From: Alicyclobacillus tolerans
Lineage (GTDB): Bacteria > Bacillota > Bacilli > Alicyclobacillales > Alicyclobacillaceae
Length of the DNA stretch: 64,000 nt
Reading direction: 5' to 3'
Assembly (NCBI RefSeq): GCF_900142255.1
Contig: NZ_FRAF01000014.1
Location: 22,616 to 86,615, forward strand
The notes under the pieces: generated by a model
Told to the model about the DNA's origin: nothing
What the model saw: the letters and a program-made list of their open reading frames with translations, nothing else
Databases searched by the model: none
In this document: piece by piece, positions 19,105 to 27,430 of the stretch
How the letters are laid out: every line of letters begins with the position of its first letter
Position numbering within the stretch: position 1 is the stretch's first letter
Made by a program: the position numbers and the translations under genes

Positions 19105-20036
19105 TCACCATTTCCCCTCTTCTGTATATCAAGTCTCCCTTTTCTAACATCTCCCCAAAAGCTCGAGAATAAGGTGAAGAGAAACATAAGCAATGATGTC
19201 CACTCGCAGAATCTTTTAAAGGAATTTAAGGAAATCCAATCGGGTTTGATGATAGAAAGATTCAGTAAGGCATATCCGTAAACGAGCATAATCGCTATCA
19301 AAAGACTTACACGCAGCCCATCAGATTTGTGAAAACGCATACGCAAGTAACGGCTGCTCTGACCTATTCCATAACCACGCACCATCATGGTTTCAGAAAG
19401 TTTCCAGGATCGCTCGAGCGCACGTGAGAGCAACATTCGCAAGGCAACGCCCACTTTCAACACTGCAGCCAGAAAAGCGTTTTGTCGCTGTTTGCTGGGA
19501 AAAAGCCGATCTTGAAACGACAGCCACTCACGAATCTGCTGGTACTCATCCATCACCATTGGCAACATATTGAAAAGAAGTGAAAGCAGAATACGCAAAC
19601 GAGCCCATGAATGAGGCAGCCAATGTTGAATATCTTCCGGCTTCACAACTAGAGCCAAAGTCGTCATGGATAGTAGCGCTGTCAGATAACGAAGAGTCTG
19701 CAGTATCCCAGCGTATAAGCCTTCCGGAGTTAAACGCAACTCCCAGCCTCCCCACAGACGTCCACTCGTCCAAATCAAAGGGGCAAACGGTGTACCTGCA
19801 TCAGCGAATATCTGTACAATCGCATATACAATAGCCAGAATCCATAAATAACGCCAGGATAATAAAGAACGTCGTGTACGGGATTGCTGCAGAAAGAATA
19901 AGCAGCCCGATACACCCCATAAAAAAATCATTTGCCAGAGAGAAGTAATTGAAAAAATCAAAAAAAGCCAAGCTATTGCCAAACAGAGATAAACATACGG
20001 ATGAGGTTGGCGAATTATTATTGGTCTCTGATTCAT
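19101..20036 (-). CDS. ECF transporter transmembrane protein EcfT
   Basis: A 311-residue membrane protein with N-terminal hydrophobic helices and the cytosolic coupling region typical of EcfT. The segment SRALERSWKLSETMMVRGYG matches the second Arg-containing coupling motif that docks on the ATPase. The ATG at 20036 overlaps the stop of the upstream DUF4430 gene (ATGA), which favours it over the longer frame. It couples ATP hydrolysis by the fused EcfA to toppling of the S component in this operon. Confidence 0.87.
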   Translation of the reverse strand: MNQRPIIIRQPHPYVYLCLAIAWLFLIFSITSLWQMIFLWGVSGCLFFLQQSRTRRSLLSWRYLWILAIVYAIVQIFADAGTPFAPLIWTSGRLWGGWELRLTPEGLYAGILQTLRYLTALLSMTTLALVVKPEDIQHWLPHSWARLRILLSLLFNMLPMVMDEYQQIREWLSFQDRLFPSKQRQNAFLAAVLKVGVALRMLLSRALERSWKLSETMMVRGYGIGQSSRYLRMRFHKSDGLRVSLLIAIMLVYGYALLNLSIIKPDWISLNSFKRFCEWTSLLMFLFTLFSSFWGDVRKGRLDIQKRGNGD

Positions 20037-20845
20037 CCTTGACCTGTGGCAGGATTCCATTTGTGATAATCCCATACATCGACATCTCCAGCTTTAGGAA
20101 TAATCTGGAGAGCACCTACGGGCGCTTCCTGACCATTGATATATAAAAACCAGTCGTAAGGTTTACGCTGACTCACAGGTACACCCGTCCATTGCGAACG
20201 AATGCCGTTAATGGAGACTACAAATCCGCCTCCATAAGCGGTTTGTACTTGAAAATTCTGCTCGGTATATTGCATCAGATTCTCGTCAGGGACAATAGGG
20301 ATCTCTTTTTGAGCGATGACATGTTCAAACTTACTCACAATCAATGTGAATTCGCCATATGGATGCGATTGCTCTGAACTTGACGAGCTTTGTTCGGGTG
20401 TTGATGTATGTTGGGTAGCAGAAACTGAGGAAGCCCCTGAAATTGAGCTTGAATCTGAACCTGAACGGGTTGAAACAGAGTTCTTACTTTTCTGTTGTTG
20501 AGTGGAATTTTGATTGGATCCGACGACAGATGAGTTGCTAAGCGAACTTATAGTCGTTGCATGATGCTTAACGTTTACCTGCTTTTGAGCTGCCTTCGAC
20601 ACACGTTTGGTATCAAACCTAGCATTTGTGGTGCTACGACTATGCAAAGAAGCATGTTTTTCAGGAGATGGGTCAGAAAGCTGAGGCGAGGATGACTGGG
20701 CAGAAATTTGACCCACTTTCTGTAACCATGCGGAAGAAACGGGTGACGTTTCTTTAGACTGATGCTCACTGGTATATACACCTACGCCGATTGATGCAGC
20801 AGCAATGAACAAAGGAACCAGCCGCAGCCATTGAACGCCCCGCAT
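20033..20845 (-). CDS. Membrane-anchored DUF4430 (transcobalamin C-terminal-like) protein
   Basis: A 270-residue exported protein and first gene of the ECF operon. Residues 1-25 form an N-terminal signal anchor (RLVPLFIAAASIGVGVYTS). Residues about 35-160 are a low-complexity Ser/Thr/Gln/Lys linker suited to span the cell wall. The last 100 residues match the DUF4430 pattern: a strand-rich region, GGGFVVSINGI, then PYDWFLYINGQEAPVGALQI and a closing WDYHKW. DUF4430 is the C-terminal beta domain of human transcobalamin and intrinsic factor. Start ATG 20845 follows AAGGAGG. I infer that it presents or captures the transporter's ligand at the cell surface. Confidence 0.82.
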   Translation of the reverse strand: MRGVQWLRLVPLFIAAASIGVGVYTSEHQSKETSPVSSAWLQKVGQISAQSSSPQLSDPSPEKHASLHSRSTTNARFDTKRVSKAAQKQVNVKHHATTISSLSNSSVVGSNQNSTQQQKSKNSVSTRSGSDSSSISGASSVSATQHTSTPEQSSSSSEQSHPYGEFTLIVSKFEHVIAQKEIPIVPDENLMQYTEQNFQVQTAYGGGFVVSINGIRSQWTGVPVSQRKPYDWFLYINGQEAPVGALQIIPKAGDVDVWDYHKWNPATGQG

Positions 20846-20902
20846 GTCCCATCCTCCTTCAAAGTTTCTTTCTAGGCTTTTTTTATCTACCATTAAAATC
20901 CA

Positions 20903-20990
20903 CCGTGGCCACTACCCATACCTAAAGGCAGGGGCTTCTCAGAACACGCATGACGCAACCGCCTACGTTACGTTCTGAAGGCTCAGTTCG
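20903..20990 (-). mobile_element. IS200/IS605-type right-end remnant (omega-RNA-like)
   Basis: Read on the minus strand, this stretch ends with a hairpin of GGTATGGG and CCCCTGCC arms around a TTTA loop (20915-20934). It is preceded by GTTCTGA/TCAGAAC pairing arms (20939-20945 with 20972-20978). This is the typical 3' end layout of IS605/TnpB elements, where it serves as transposon end and guide-RNA scaffold. No tnpA or tnpB remains; the flanking DNA is occupied by other genes. It sits about 60 bp upstream of the first ECF-operon gene. Confidence 0.45.
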
Positions 20991-21004
20991 GGCCAAAAGC
21001 AACA

Positions 21005-21028
21005 TAAAAAATGAGCCCAAGAGGGCCC
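21005..21028 (-). terminator. Rho-independent terminator of the 45-residue membrane protein gene
   Basis: On the minus strand GGGCCC-TCTT-GGGCTC forms a 6-bp stem (one G-U pair) with a 4-nt loop, followed by ATTTTTT. It lies 35 bp after the stop of the small gene at 21063-21200. Confidence 0.75.
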
Positions 21029-21062
21029 AAAACGCGCATGGCGCTCCCTGCACTGCTCAATG

Positions 21063-21200
21063 TCAATGAGAAGTGTGAGGATGATGAAAACTTTCATCAG
21101 ATTCTTCCTTGCGAATTTCGTGAATCATATTGATAAAATAGGTTCCCAGCACAGCCACACTCACTGCCAAACCAATATACCAAGGAATATATTCGTACAT
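21063..21200 (-). CDS. 45-residue single-span membrane protein
   Basis: A short gene with excellent signals: AAAGGAG with 8-9 nt spacing before ATG, 45 codons, TGA, then a terminator 35 bp downstream. The protein starts MYEYIPWYIGLAVSVAVLGT. It has one hydrophobic span (residues 6-25), then a charged tail (IHEIRKEESDES) ending in a His-rich FHHPHTSH. It resembles the size and form of small subunits of membrane complexes, but I do not recognise the family. Its mono-cistronic layout argues for a free-standing role. Confidence 0.7.
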   Translation of the reverse strand: MYEYIPWYIGLAVSVAVLGTYFINMIHEIRKEESDESFHHPHTSH

Positions 21201-21334
21201 AAGGATCCACTCCTTTATCTATTAAACATTCATGCGATGTCTACTACTTAGTATACTATTTTATTCAGCCTTATTGGCCAGGAAAATTCTTCGCAATTAT
21301 TACCGATTATCAACAACTACTCTAAAAATGCAGA

Positions 21335-21706
21335 TCAAACAGCATTAAATAGTATACGCTTTTGAATTTCTGCTGGATAAAGCAAATCTTTTCTATCATG
21401 AGCAAGCGCATCCAATGCGGCTACAAAAGCGTCACCATTGCCTTCCAGAAAAGGGTTTGGCATAACGTAAGCCTGTTGACCGTCAAAATAGGCAAGTTCA
21501 GCGTCTCCTGAAAAGCGCACACCATCCAGAGCACCCCAAATGATTAAAAACTCTCCATCCATATGAGTTTTTTCTTGAAACCATTGACTCAACGTTTGAC
21601 AGACTTCGTTAGCATCCTCAGAATGAAAACCATTTTCCCACATCGTCGTTGTATAACCGTGATCGGCCAAAAAACGAGCAAAACCAGCCATCCATTCTAA
21701 ACTCAA
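21335..21706 (-). CDS. Hypothetical protein, 123 residues
   Basis: A soluble, acidic protein with well-mixed composition and no membrane segment. It includes EFLIIWGALDGVRFSGDAEL and a C-terminal helix (FVAALDALAHDRKDLLYP). I do not recognise a family. The listed start is TTG with a weak GGATGGGA upstream; an internal ATG at 21691 is an alternative but has no ribosome binding site. It is divergent from msrB, with about 135 bp between them. Confidence 0.55.
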   Translation of the reverse strand: MSLEWMAGFARFLADHGYTTTMWENGFHSEDANEVCQTLSQWFQEKTHMDGEFLIIWGALDGVRFSGDAELAYFDGQQAYVMPNPFLEGNGDAFVAALDALAHDRKDLLYPAEIQKRILFNAV

Positions 21707-21840
21707 GTTTATCCCATCCGTTTCTGTTCAATTTACACACCAAATCGCTACTCCTGTGCTATTCGCTTCATTGAAGCCGCTTCGTCCAAGTGCCATAATA
21801 AAGGCAGTCAACACCCTTACGAAACGAAAGGCGGGAAAAT

Positions 21841-22278
21841 ATGGATCGTCCAACCCTTAAACAACGCTTGACACCACTTCAATACGCTGTCACTCAAGAG
21901 AACGCCACGGAGCCCCCGTTTCGCAATGAATTCTGGAATCATCACGCGGAAGGAATTTACGTTGACATCGTCAGTGGTGAACCGCTTTTTTCTTCACTAG
22001 ACAAATTTGACTCAGCTTGTGGTTGGCCAAGTTTCAGTCAACCTATTGATAAAAATTGTCTGATGGAAAAAACAGACCTCAGTCATGGCATGATTCGAAC
22101 GGAAGTGCGCAGCAAGAATGCAGACAGCCATCTCGGCCACGTTTTTGAAGACGGCCCTCTAGACAAAGGCGGTCTGCGTTACTGTATTAATTCTGCTGCT
22201 TTACGATTCATACCGAAAGATAAACTAGAGGAAGAAGGCTACGGCTCTTATCTCAAACTATTTGAGAACCGTTCTTAA
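21841..22278 (+). CDS. msrB: Peptide-methionine (R)-S-oxide reductase
   Basis: MsrB reduces methionine-R-sulfoxide. The catalytic cysteine is Cys115 in [11 protein letters not shown], and the conserved SACGWPSF segment holds Cys60. The two CXXC zinc-binding pairs of many MsrBs are absent, so this is the zinc-free form. Length (145) fits a stand-alone enzyme rather than an MsrA-MsrB fusion. Ribosome binding site AAGGCGGG precedes the ATG. msrA is 11 kb away. Confidence 0.95.
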   Translation: MDRPTLKQRLTPLQYAVTQENATEPPFRNEFWNHHAEGIYVDIVSGEPLFSSLDKFDSACGWPSFSQPIDKNCLMEKTDLSHGMIRTEVRSKNADSHLGHVFEDGPLDKGGLRYCINSAALRFIPKDKLEEEGYGSYLKLFENRS

Positions 22279-22325
22279 TCCATCTCCTCTGATTTGCCGC
22301 TCCCCATCGCAAAAACAAGGGTAGC

Positions 22326-23447
22326 TTAAGATTCATGATCTTTGTCGAGCGTTTGGGTGGCGGATGCCTCTTGCACGAGACTTCGTGAACTGCGTTTAGA
22401 GACAATCTGCATAGCTTCCACAAATTTGTTTACATCTGCCTGTAACTCTTCACATTGTTTTTCAAGCAGCGCCTGTTCCTTTTGCAATCGACGAATCTCC
22501 TGCTCACGCAATTCCAGCCGATTTTCAAGTTCTCCGCGCTCTCTGCGCAATCTGACGATTTCTCCACCTTCATCAATGATTTCAACAGATTGGAGATATT
22601 CAATCAATTGTTGTTTGCTAATTCGCTTATCCACCGAGGATAACGGACGCTCCTCGATCTTCTCCACAGTAGTCTCCTCATGGACAACGGGCGTTGACGG
22701 CGGCGGAGAAACAAAAACATTTTTCGCTGAAGCATTCGGCAATGTATATTCATCTTCATCTTCACGCGTAAAAAACGGTTTAATGACAGATTGCCACCTT
22801 GTTTTAGCAGCTTGAGCCCTCTTGGATAGCCATTGGATATCCAACCCCGGACGAGATGTCCACTTGCCAAGCAGAGATGCGCCTGTGGAAGGTTCTCGTT
22901 CCTCAGTGATATCATTTAAAGTAAAGGTACCACTAGCCAGAAAGTCGACCAGTTTGACAACACAAGCTGCATGAAAAGGTCCATCGAGATCGAGCCGAGC
23001 ACAATCGGGACAGATTAAATCATCTATCTTTTCAAGAAAACTATCTCGGAAATAAATGGTTCTTGGTAATTCTAAAACAGGTACATCTTTTTGTGTGCTG
23101 GCCAAAATTAATTTTCTTTGCGCCACCAAACGTTCTGCCGCCAATTCCACTGCATAAGGATGCATGGATTGACCCATCTGATCCATTTTTACAAGCATTT
23201 CATCCAGACGAATTTGAGCATTGCATGTTTCCTGCAAATGAGTTTCCATCACTTGCAAGACCAAAGACTCCGCTTCTTCTTCCGAATCAGGCCAATTGGA
23301 CAAGACAAAAGATTGCGGTCGACGTTGACTGGCAATAAACTGTTTCGCTTCCTCCACACTAACTTCACTACGGTATTCAGTATCAAATAACTGAACCTGA
23401 TATTCTTCCGCCACCTTGATGGCCTCAAAACCTTTGAGCGTCTGCAT
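22326..23447 (-). CDS. Hypothetical protein with Cys cluster and C-terminal coiled coil
   Basis: A 373-residue soluble protein of unrecognised family. Three regions are visible: an N-terminal domain (about 1-130), a short cysteine cluster LICPDCARLDLDGPFHAAC (about 145-165) that could bind zinc, and a long C-terminal coiled coil. The coiled coil runs through IVRLRRERGELENRLELREQ and KEQALLEKQCEELQADVNKF (about 290-350). The middle (200-280) is charged and Pro/Ser-rich, probably unstructured. The ATG has GAGG 10 nt upstream. The architecture suggests a scaffold or oligomeric adaptor, but no function can be assigned. Confidence 0.65.
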   Translation of the reverse strand: MQTLKGFEAIKVAEEYQVQLFDTEYRSEVSVEEAKQFIASQRRPQSFVLSNWPDSEEEAESLVLQVMETHLQETCNAQIRLDEMLVKMDQMGQSMHPYAVELAAERLVAQRKLILASTQKDVPVLELPRTIYFRDSFLEKIDDLICPDCARLDLDGPFHAACVVKLVDFLASGTFTLNDITEEREPSTGASLLGKWTSRPGLDIQWLSKRAQAAKTRWQSVIKPFFTREDEDEYTLPNASAKNVFVSPPPSTPVVHEETTVEKIEERPLSSVDKRISKQQLIEYLQSVEIIDEGGEIVRLRRERGELENRLELREQEIRRLQKEQALLEKQCEELQADVNKFVEAMQIVSKRSSRSLVQEASATQTLDKDHES

Positions 23448-23529
23448 GGTATCTCATCCTCACACGCTGTTGTATGTCGAAAGAGTATCACGAAATGCGT
23501 TTCTTCACCAATCAAAATCTTAAAAAGAG

Positions 23530-23535
23530 TATAAT
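23530..23535 (+). promoter_or_regulatory. Candidate -10 box of ptrB
   Basis: A perfect TATAAT lies 50 bp before the ptrB start codon on the plus strand. No convincing -35 box sits 17 nt upstream, so it is only a candidate sigma-A promoter. Confidence 0.35.
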
Positions 23536-23584
23536 GTTGATCATCGGCAACGACTTTGAAACGAAACAAATTGGAGGTTTTCCC

Positions 23585-25627
23585 ATGCAGCCACCACTCG
23601 CTCCCCGCCATCCTCAACCGCAAAGGAAACACGGAGATGTGCGGACTGATGATTACTATTGGCTCAATCAGAAAGACAATGATGAAGTTCTACGGTATCT
23701 GGAAGCTGAAAACGCTTATTATGACGAAGTTATGCAACCTCTAAACCAACTTTCCGAAAATCTCTACGAGGAATTTATTGCCCGTATCCCAGACGAAGAA
23801 CAAGCCATCCCAGTGCGTTTTGGCTCTTACTTTTACTCCCGTCGTCAGGCAAAGGACTGGCAATATCCCGTCTATTTTCGCCAAAAGGCTAATCACCGGG
23901 CGGATTTGGCTCATTCTACCCCGGAGGTACTGCTCGATTTAAATGTATTAGCTAAACCAGGAGAATATTTGAGTGTGACAGAACGTCGTATTTCTCCCAA
24001 TCAACAGTATCTGGCCTATTTAGAAAACAGAGACGGTACAGACCGCTATACCTTACGCGTGCGAGATTTAGCCAGCGGGGAATGGCTGAGTGACGAAGTG
24101 CCCAATGTGTTTATCAGCGACAGTATAGAATGGGATGCAAGCGGCCAATACCTTTTTTACATAAGTGTGGATGAAAGCCAAAGGCCCTATCAACTATGGC
24201 GACATAAGCTCGGAGACAAAGAGGACATACTCATTTATGAAGAAGCGGATATGACCTGCGTCATTAGCCTGAGCCAATCACGTGACGGTCAATATCTCTT
24301 TTTGCAGTCGAGCAGCAAGACCACCAGTGAAACACGCTATTTGCATACTCATCAGCCAACTGAAAACTGGACACTGTTCCAAGCCAAACGGCCGAATATC
24401 GAATATACCCTGGAACACTGGCAGGGAGATTTTCTCGTCTTAACCAATGAAAATGCTACGAACTTCCGACTTCAAAAATGTCCAACGACCAATCGCCAGC
24501 CACTGGAAGATGTTTTTCCCTATGATGAGACACGTTATTTGACAAACGTTTATCCATTTGCTGATGCTCTAGTGCTGGAGGGTCGAGATAACGGATTGAC
24601 GCAAGTTTGGATCTATGCGCAAGGCGAGTTGCACCGTTTGGAATGGTCTGAAACGGTCTATACCGTTCGTGTACTCGAACAGTACGAATTTCAGACCCAT
24701 GAACTTTTGCTGCAATACGAATCATTTTTAACACCCAAAACAACGTATGCCGTTCATCTTCAGCAACTTACCAAAGAAGCTTTGCTGGTACAGGAGATAC
24801 CAGGAAAATTCGATCCTACCCTCTACACACAGCAACGCGAATACGCATACAGCGAAGACGGAACAAAGATTCCCATCTCACTCGTCTATCGCAAGGACGC
24901 ACTTCATAAGGGACCTGCTCCACTGCTTCTAAACGGCTACGGGTCTTACGGTATTTGTTTTGATCCTGTCTTCCAAGCTCAAAATCTGCCTTTGCTCGAT
25001 CGCGGTTTGATCATAGCCATTGCACATGTTCGTGGTGGCGGCGAAATGGGGCGTTCCTGGTATGAGTCAGGCAAGCTCCAACAGAAGATGAACACCTTCA
25101 CTGATTTTATCGACTGCGCCAAACACCTCATCAAAAAAGGTTATACTTCTCCTGAGATATTGGCGGCTCGTGGTGGCAGCGCCGGTGGCCTGCTGATGGG
25201 TGCCGTCGCTAATATGGCTGGAGAATTATTTGCTGTCATTGAGGCTGATGTCCCCTTTGTGGATGTAGTAACTACAATGCTGGATCCAACCATTCCACTG
25301 ACAACATTGGAGTATGACGAATGGGGAAACCCGGAAAATGAAACAGACTATCAATATATGAAGAGCTATAGTCCTTACGATAACGTGAAAGCGAAAGATT
25401 ATCCCCACCTGCTAGTCACTACAGGTTTGAACGATCCGCGAGTAGGTTATTGGGAGCCGGCAAAATGGGTCGCCAAATTGCGCGTCATGAAGACGGATGA
25501 GCACATGATTGCCATGCGTATCCACATGGGAGCTGGACATTTCGGTTCTTCAGGACGTCTGGAAATGTGGAAAGAACGTGCCACACAAATGGCTTTTCTA
25601 CTCGACAAAATAGGCATTCACGCATAA
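23585..25627 (+). CDS. ptrB: Oligopeptidase B (protease II), S9A family
   Basis: Serine oligopeptidase that cleaves short peptides after basic residues. The 680-residue protein has an N-terminal beta-propeller and a C-terminal alpha/beta-hydrolase domain. The catalytic triad is visible as Ser532 (RGGSAGG), Asp617 (GLNDPRVGYWEP) and His652 (GAGHFGSSGR), the same numbering as E. coli OpdB. The N-terminal signature DDYYWLNQKDNDEVLRYLE is also characteristic. I chose the ATG at 23585 because GGAGG lies 7 nt upstream; the open frame extends further but without signals. A strong terminator follows. No signal peptide, so cytosolic. Confidence 0.95.
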   Translation: MQPPLAPRHPQPQRKHGDVRTDDYYWLNQKDNDEVLRYLEAENAYYDEVMQPLNQLSENLYEEFIARIPDEEQAIPVRFGSYFYSRRQAKDWQYPVYFRQKANHRADLAHSTPEVLLDLNVLAKPGEYLSVTERRISPNQQYLAYLENRDGTDRYTLRVRDLASGEWLSDEVPNVFISDSIEWDASGQYLFYISVDESQRPYQLWRHKLGDKEDILIYEEADMTCVISLSQSRDGQYLFLQSSSKTTSETRYLHTHQPTENWTLFQAKRPNIEYTLEHWQGDFLVLTNENATNFRLQKCPTTNRQPLEDVFPYDETRYLTNVYPFADALVLEGRDNGLTQVWIYAQGELHRLEWSETVYTVRVLEQYEFQTHELLLQYESFLTPKTTYAVHLQQLTKEALLVQEIPGKFDPTLYTQQREYAYSEDGTKIPISLVYRKDALHKGPAPLLLNGYGSYGICFDPVFQAQNLPLLDRGLIIAIAHVRGGGEMGRSWYESGKLQQKMNTFTDFIDCAKHLIKKGYTSPEILAARGGSAGGLLMGAVANMAGELFAVIEADVPFVDVVTTMLDPTIPLTTLEYDEWGNPENETDYQYMKSYSPYDNVKAKDYPHLLVTTGLNDPRVGYWEPAKWVAKLRVMKTDEHMIAMRIHMGAGHFGSSGRLEMWKERATQMAFLLDKIGIHA

Positions 25628-25630
25628 CTG

Positions 25631-25672
25631 ACATCAAAAAAGAGGCGTTGAAAAACGCCTCTTTTTTGATGT
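25631..25672 (+). terminator. Strong rho-independent terminator after ptrB
   Basis: A 19-bp perfect inverted repeat with a GAAA tetraloop. The arms contain AAAAAAGAGGCGTT and AACGCCTCTTTTTT, so the downstream arm supplies the U-tract. It is symmetrical and could also work on the other strand. Confidence 0.92.
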
Positions 25673-25703
25673 GCATTTTTTTATATAAAAATTTTTTCAC
25701 AAA

Positions 25704-25717
25704 CTGTTTTATAACAG
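25704..25717. promoter_or_regulatory. Palindrome CTGTT-TTAT-AACAG upstream of the zinc-ribbon gene
   Basis: CTGTTTTATAACAG is a 5-bp-arm palindrome 64 bp before the small zinc-ribbon gene. The half TATAACAG recurs before aceA, suggesting a shared operator. Confidence 0.35.
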
Positions 25718-25780
25718 TAGAAATTTCAGATCATTTGTTATATTATACAATCATCCGAAAGTGAAGAAAGGAGAATCTTC

Positions 25781-25984
25781 ATGAAAAATATTTATGACGA
25801 TTATGGATGGATACCTCGACCGTATCAGCCACTGCATCCTGCTGTTCAACTCGGATGGGTGTCTCCAGAATTCCCGGAAAATGAGAACCGTTTTTATTGC
25901 TATCGTTGCAATCGTCCTATTTCAACAAGTACATCTGGAGCACTCTATGAATGTGAACGTTGTATGAATTTGTCCAACGAATAA
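25781..25984 (+). CDS. Small zinc-ribbon-like protein
   Basis: A 67-residue protein with CYRC and CERC pairs spaced by 18 residues, the layout of a four-cysteine zinc ribbon. The N-terminal half is Pro/Tyr/Trp-rich (YGWIPRPYQPLHP). It could bind nucleic acid or another protein; no family is recognised. The ribosome binding site (AAAGGAGAA) precedes the ATG at normal spacing. It stands between the ptrB terminator and aceA and may be transcribed with aceA, 80 bp downstream. Confidence 0.7.
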   Translation: MKNIYDDYGWIPRPYQPLHPAVQLGWVSPEFPENENRFYCYRCNRPISTSTSGALYECERCMNLSNE

Positions 25985-25999
25985 ATTTTTTTACCACCA

Positions 26000-26044
26000 C
26001 TGTTATACAACAATAATCAATAAGAATAAAAAGTGATATAACAG
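26000..26044. promoter_or_regulatory. Inverted repeat CTGTTATA/TATAACAG before aceA
   Basis: CTGTTATA (26000-26007) and TATAACAG (26037-26044) form a perfect 8-bp inverted repeat separated by 29 nt, ending 20 bp before the aceA start. The same TATAACAG half-site occurs at 25710-25717. Possible operator pair for regulation of the glyoxylate bypass. Confidence 0.4.
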
Positions 26045-26064
26045 AAAAAGAGGGAGAGATCAGA

Positions 26065-27345
26065 ATGAGCCAAAGAGAACGGAAAATTGCCCAGTTGACA
26101 GAAGAATGGAATACGAACCCACGTTGGAGCGGAATTGCAAGAAATTATCAAGCGACTGACGTGGTTAGATTACAAAGCAGCGTGCGCATTCAACATACAC
26201 TTGCAGAAATCGGATCGGAAAAATTTTGGAAATTATTGCATCAAGAACACCATATTAAAGCATTGGGAGCGCTGACGGGCAATCAAGCAGTCCAACAAGT
26301 TAAAGCTGGCTTGAAAGCCATTTATCTAAGCGGTTGGCAAGTCGCTGCTGATGCGAATCTATCGGGCCATATGTACCCTGATCAAAGTTTATATCCAGCC
26401 AACAGTGTTCCCCACGTAGTCAAACGAATTAATCAGGCACTCATGCGCGCTGATGAAATTCAATCTGCAGAAGGTGTAGGTGATATAGACTGGTTTGTGC
26501 CGATTGTAGCTGACGCTGAAGCTGGCTTTGGTGGTCCGCTGAATGTGTTTGAACTCATGAAGCAAATGATTGAGGCAGGAGCTTCCGCCGTACACTTTGA
26601 AGACCAGCTTTCATCAGAGAAAAAATGTGGGCACATGGGCGGCAAAGTATTGTTGCCGACTTCACAAGCTATCCGCAACTTGACTGCTGCCCGCCTGGCT
26701 GCGGATGTTTTGGGTGTACCCACTGTCATTATTGCCCGAACAGACGCAAATGGTGCTCACTTGATAACCAGTGACGTGGATCCAAGAGATCAAGCCTTCT
26801 TGACTGGAGAACGTACAGTGGAAGGATTCTTCAGAATGCGTGGAGGCCTGGATGCAGCCATTGCCAGAGGTCTCGCCTATGCACCATACGCTGATATGAT
26901 ATGGTGCGAGACTTCAGAACCTAATTTAGAAGAGGCCAGAGCTTTTGCTGAAGCTATTCACAAGCAATTTCCTGGCAAATTATTAGCATATAATTGTTCT
27001 CCGTCCTTTAACTGGAAGAAGAAATTGGACGAAAAGACAATAGCCACCTTCCAAGAACAATTAGGTGATATGGGATATAAATTCCAATTTGTCACTCTGG
27101 CTGGATTCCATGCCTTGAACCACAGCATGTTCTCTCTCGCTTATCAATATCGTCAATTTGGCATGGCTGCTTATTCGCAACTTCAGCAAGCAGAGTTTGC
27201 AAGTGAAGCAGAAGGATATACCGCTACTCGTCATCAGAGAGAAGTTGGCACAGGATATTTTGATGAAGTAACTCAAGTGATTGCTGGCGGACTCTCCTCC
27301 ACCACGGCCTTGACCGGATCGACCGAAGAAGAGCAATTTGTGTGA
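26065..27345 (+). CDS. aceA: Isocitrate lyase
   Basis: Isocitrate lyase splits isocitrate to glyoxylate and succinate in the glyoxylate bypass, allowing growth on acetate or fatty acids. The catalytic signature K187-K-C-G-H190 lies in [17 protein letters not shown], with Cys188 as the acid/base. The N-terminal [23 protein letters not shown] segment and the metal-binding [10 protein letters not shown] are intact. Length (426) is that of the shorter bacterial type. Ribosome binding site GAGGGAGAG precedes the ATG. No malate synthase gene is in the window. A terminator follows, shared with the convergent EamA gene. Confidence 0.96.
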   Translation: MSQRERKIAQLTEEWNTNPRWSGIARNYQATDVVRLQSSVRIQHTLAEIGSEKFWKLLHQEHHIKALGALTGNQAVQQVKAGLKAIYLSGWQVAADANLSGHMYPDQSLYPANSVPHVVKRINQALMRADEIQSAEGVGDIDWFVPIVADAEAGFGGPLNVFELMKQMIEAGASAVHFEDQLSSEKKCGHMGGKVLLPTSQAIRNLTAARLAADVLGVPTVIIARTDANGAHLITSDVDPRDQAFLTGERTVEGFFRMRGGLDAAIARGLAYAPYADMIWCETSEPNLEEARAFAEAIHKQFPGKLLAYNCSPSFNWKKKLDEKTIATFQEQLGDMGYKFQFVTLAGFHALNHSMFSLAYQYRQFGMAAYSQLQQAEFASEAEGYTATRHQREVGTGYFDEVTQVIAGGLSSTTALTGSTEEEQFV

Positions 27346-27363
27346 GCCTATCCCTATACAAAA

Positions 27364-27405
27364 TCCTCCTTTTCCCGACCCTCTGTGGGTAAAGGAGGAC
27401 TTTTT
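27364..27405 (+). terminator. Terminator after aceA (probably bidirectional)
   Basis: TCCTCCTTT (27364-27372) pairs with AAAGGAGGA (27391-27399), extended inside by CCC/GGG pairs, followed by CTTTTT. On the minus strand the hairpin is followed by TTTTG, so it may also end the convergent permease transcript. Confidence 0.85.
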
Positions 27406-27430
27406 CCTGTATATGGACACCGATGATGAT

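Noticed and set aside
22342..22815. A 157-codon open frame on the plus strand
   Set aside because: It is antisense to the coiled-coil protein gene. Its Ser/Cys/Arg-rich translation is typical of the complement of a Glu/Arg-rich coiled coil.
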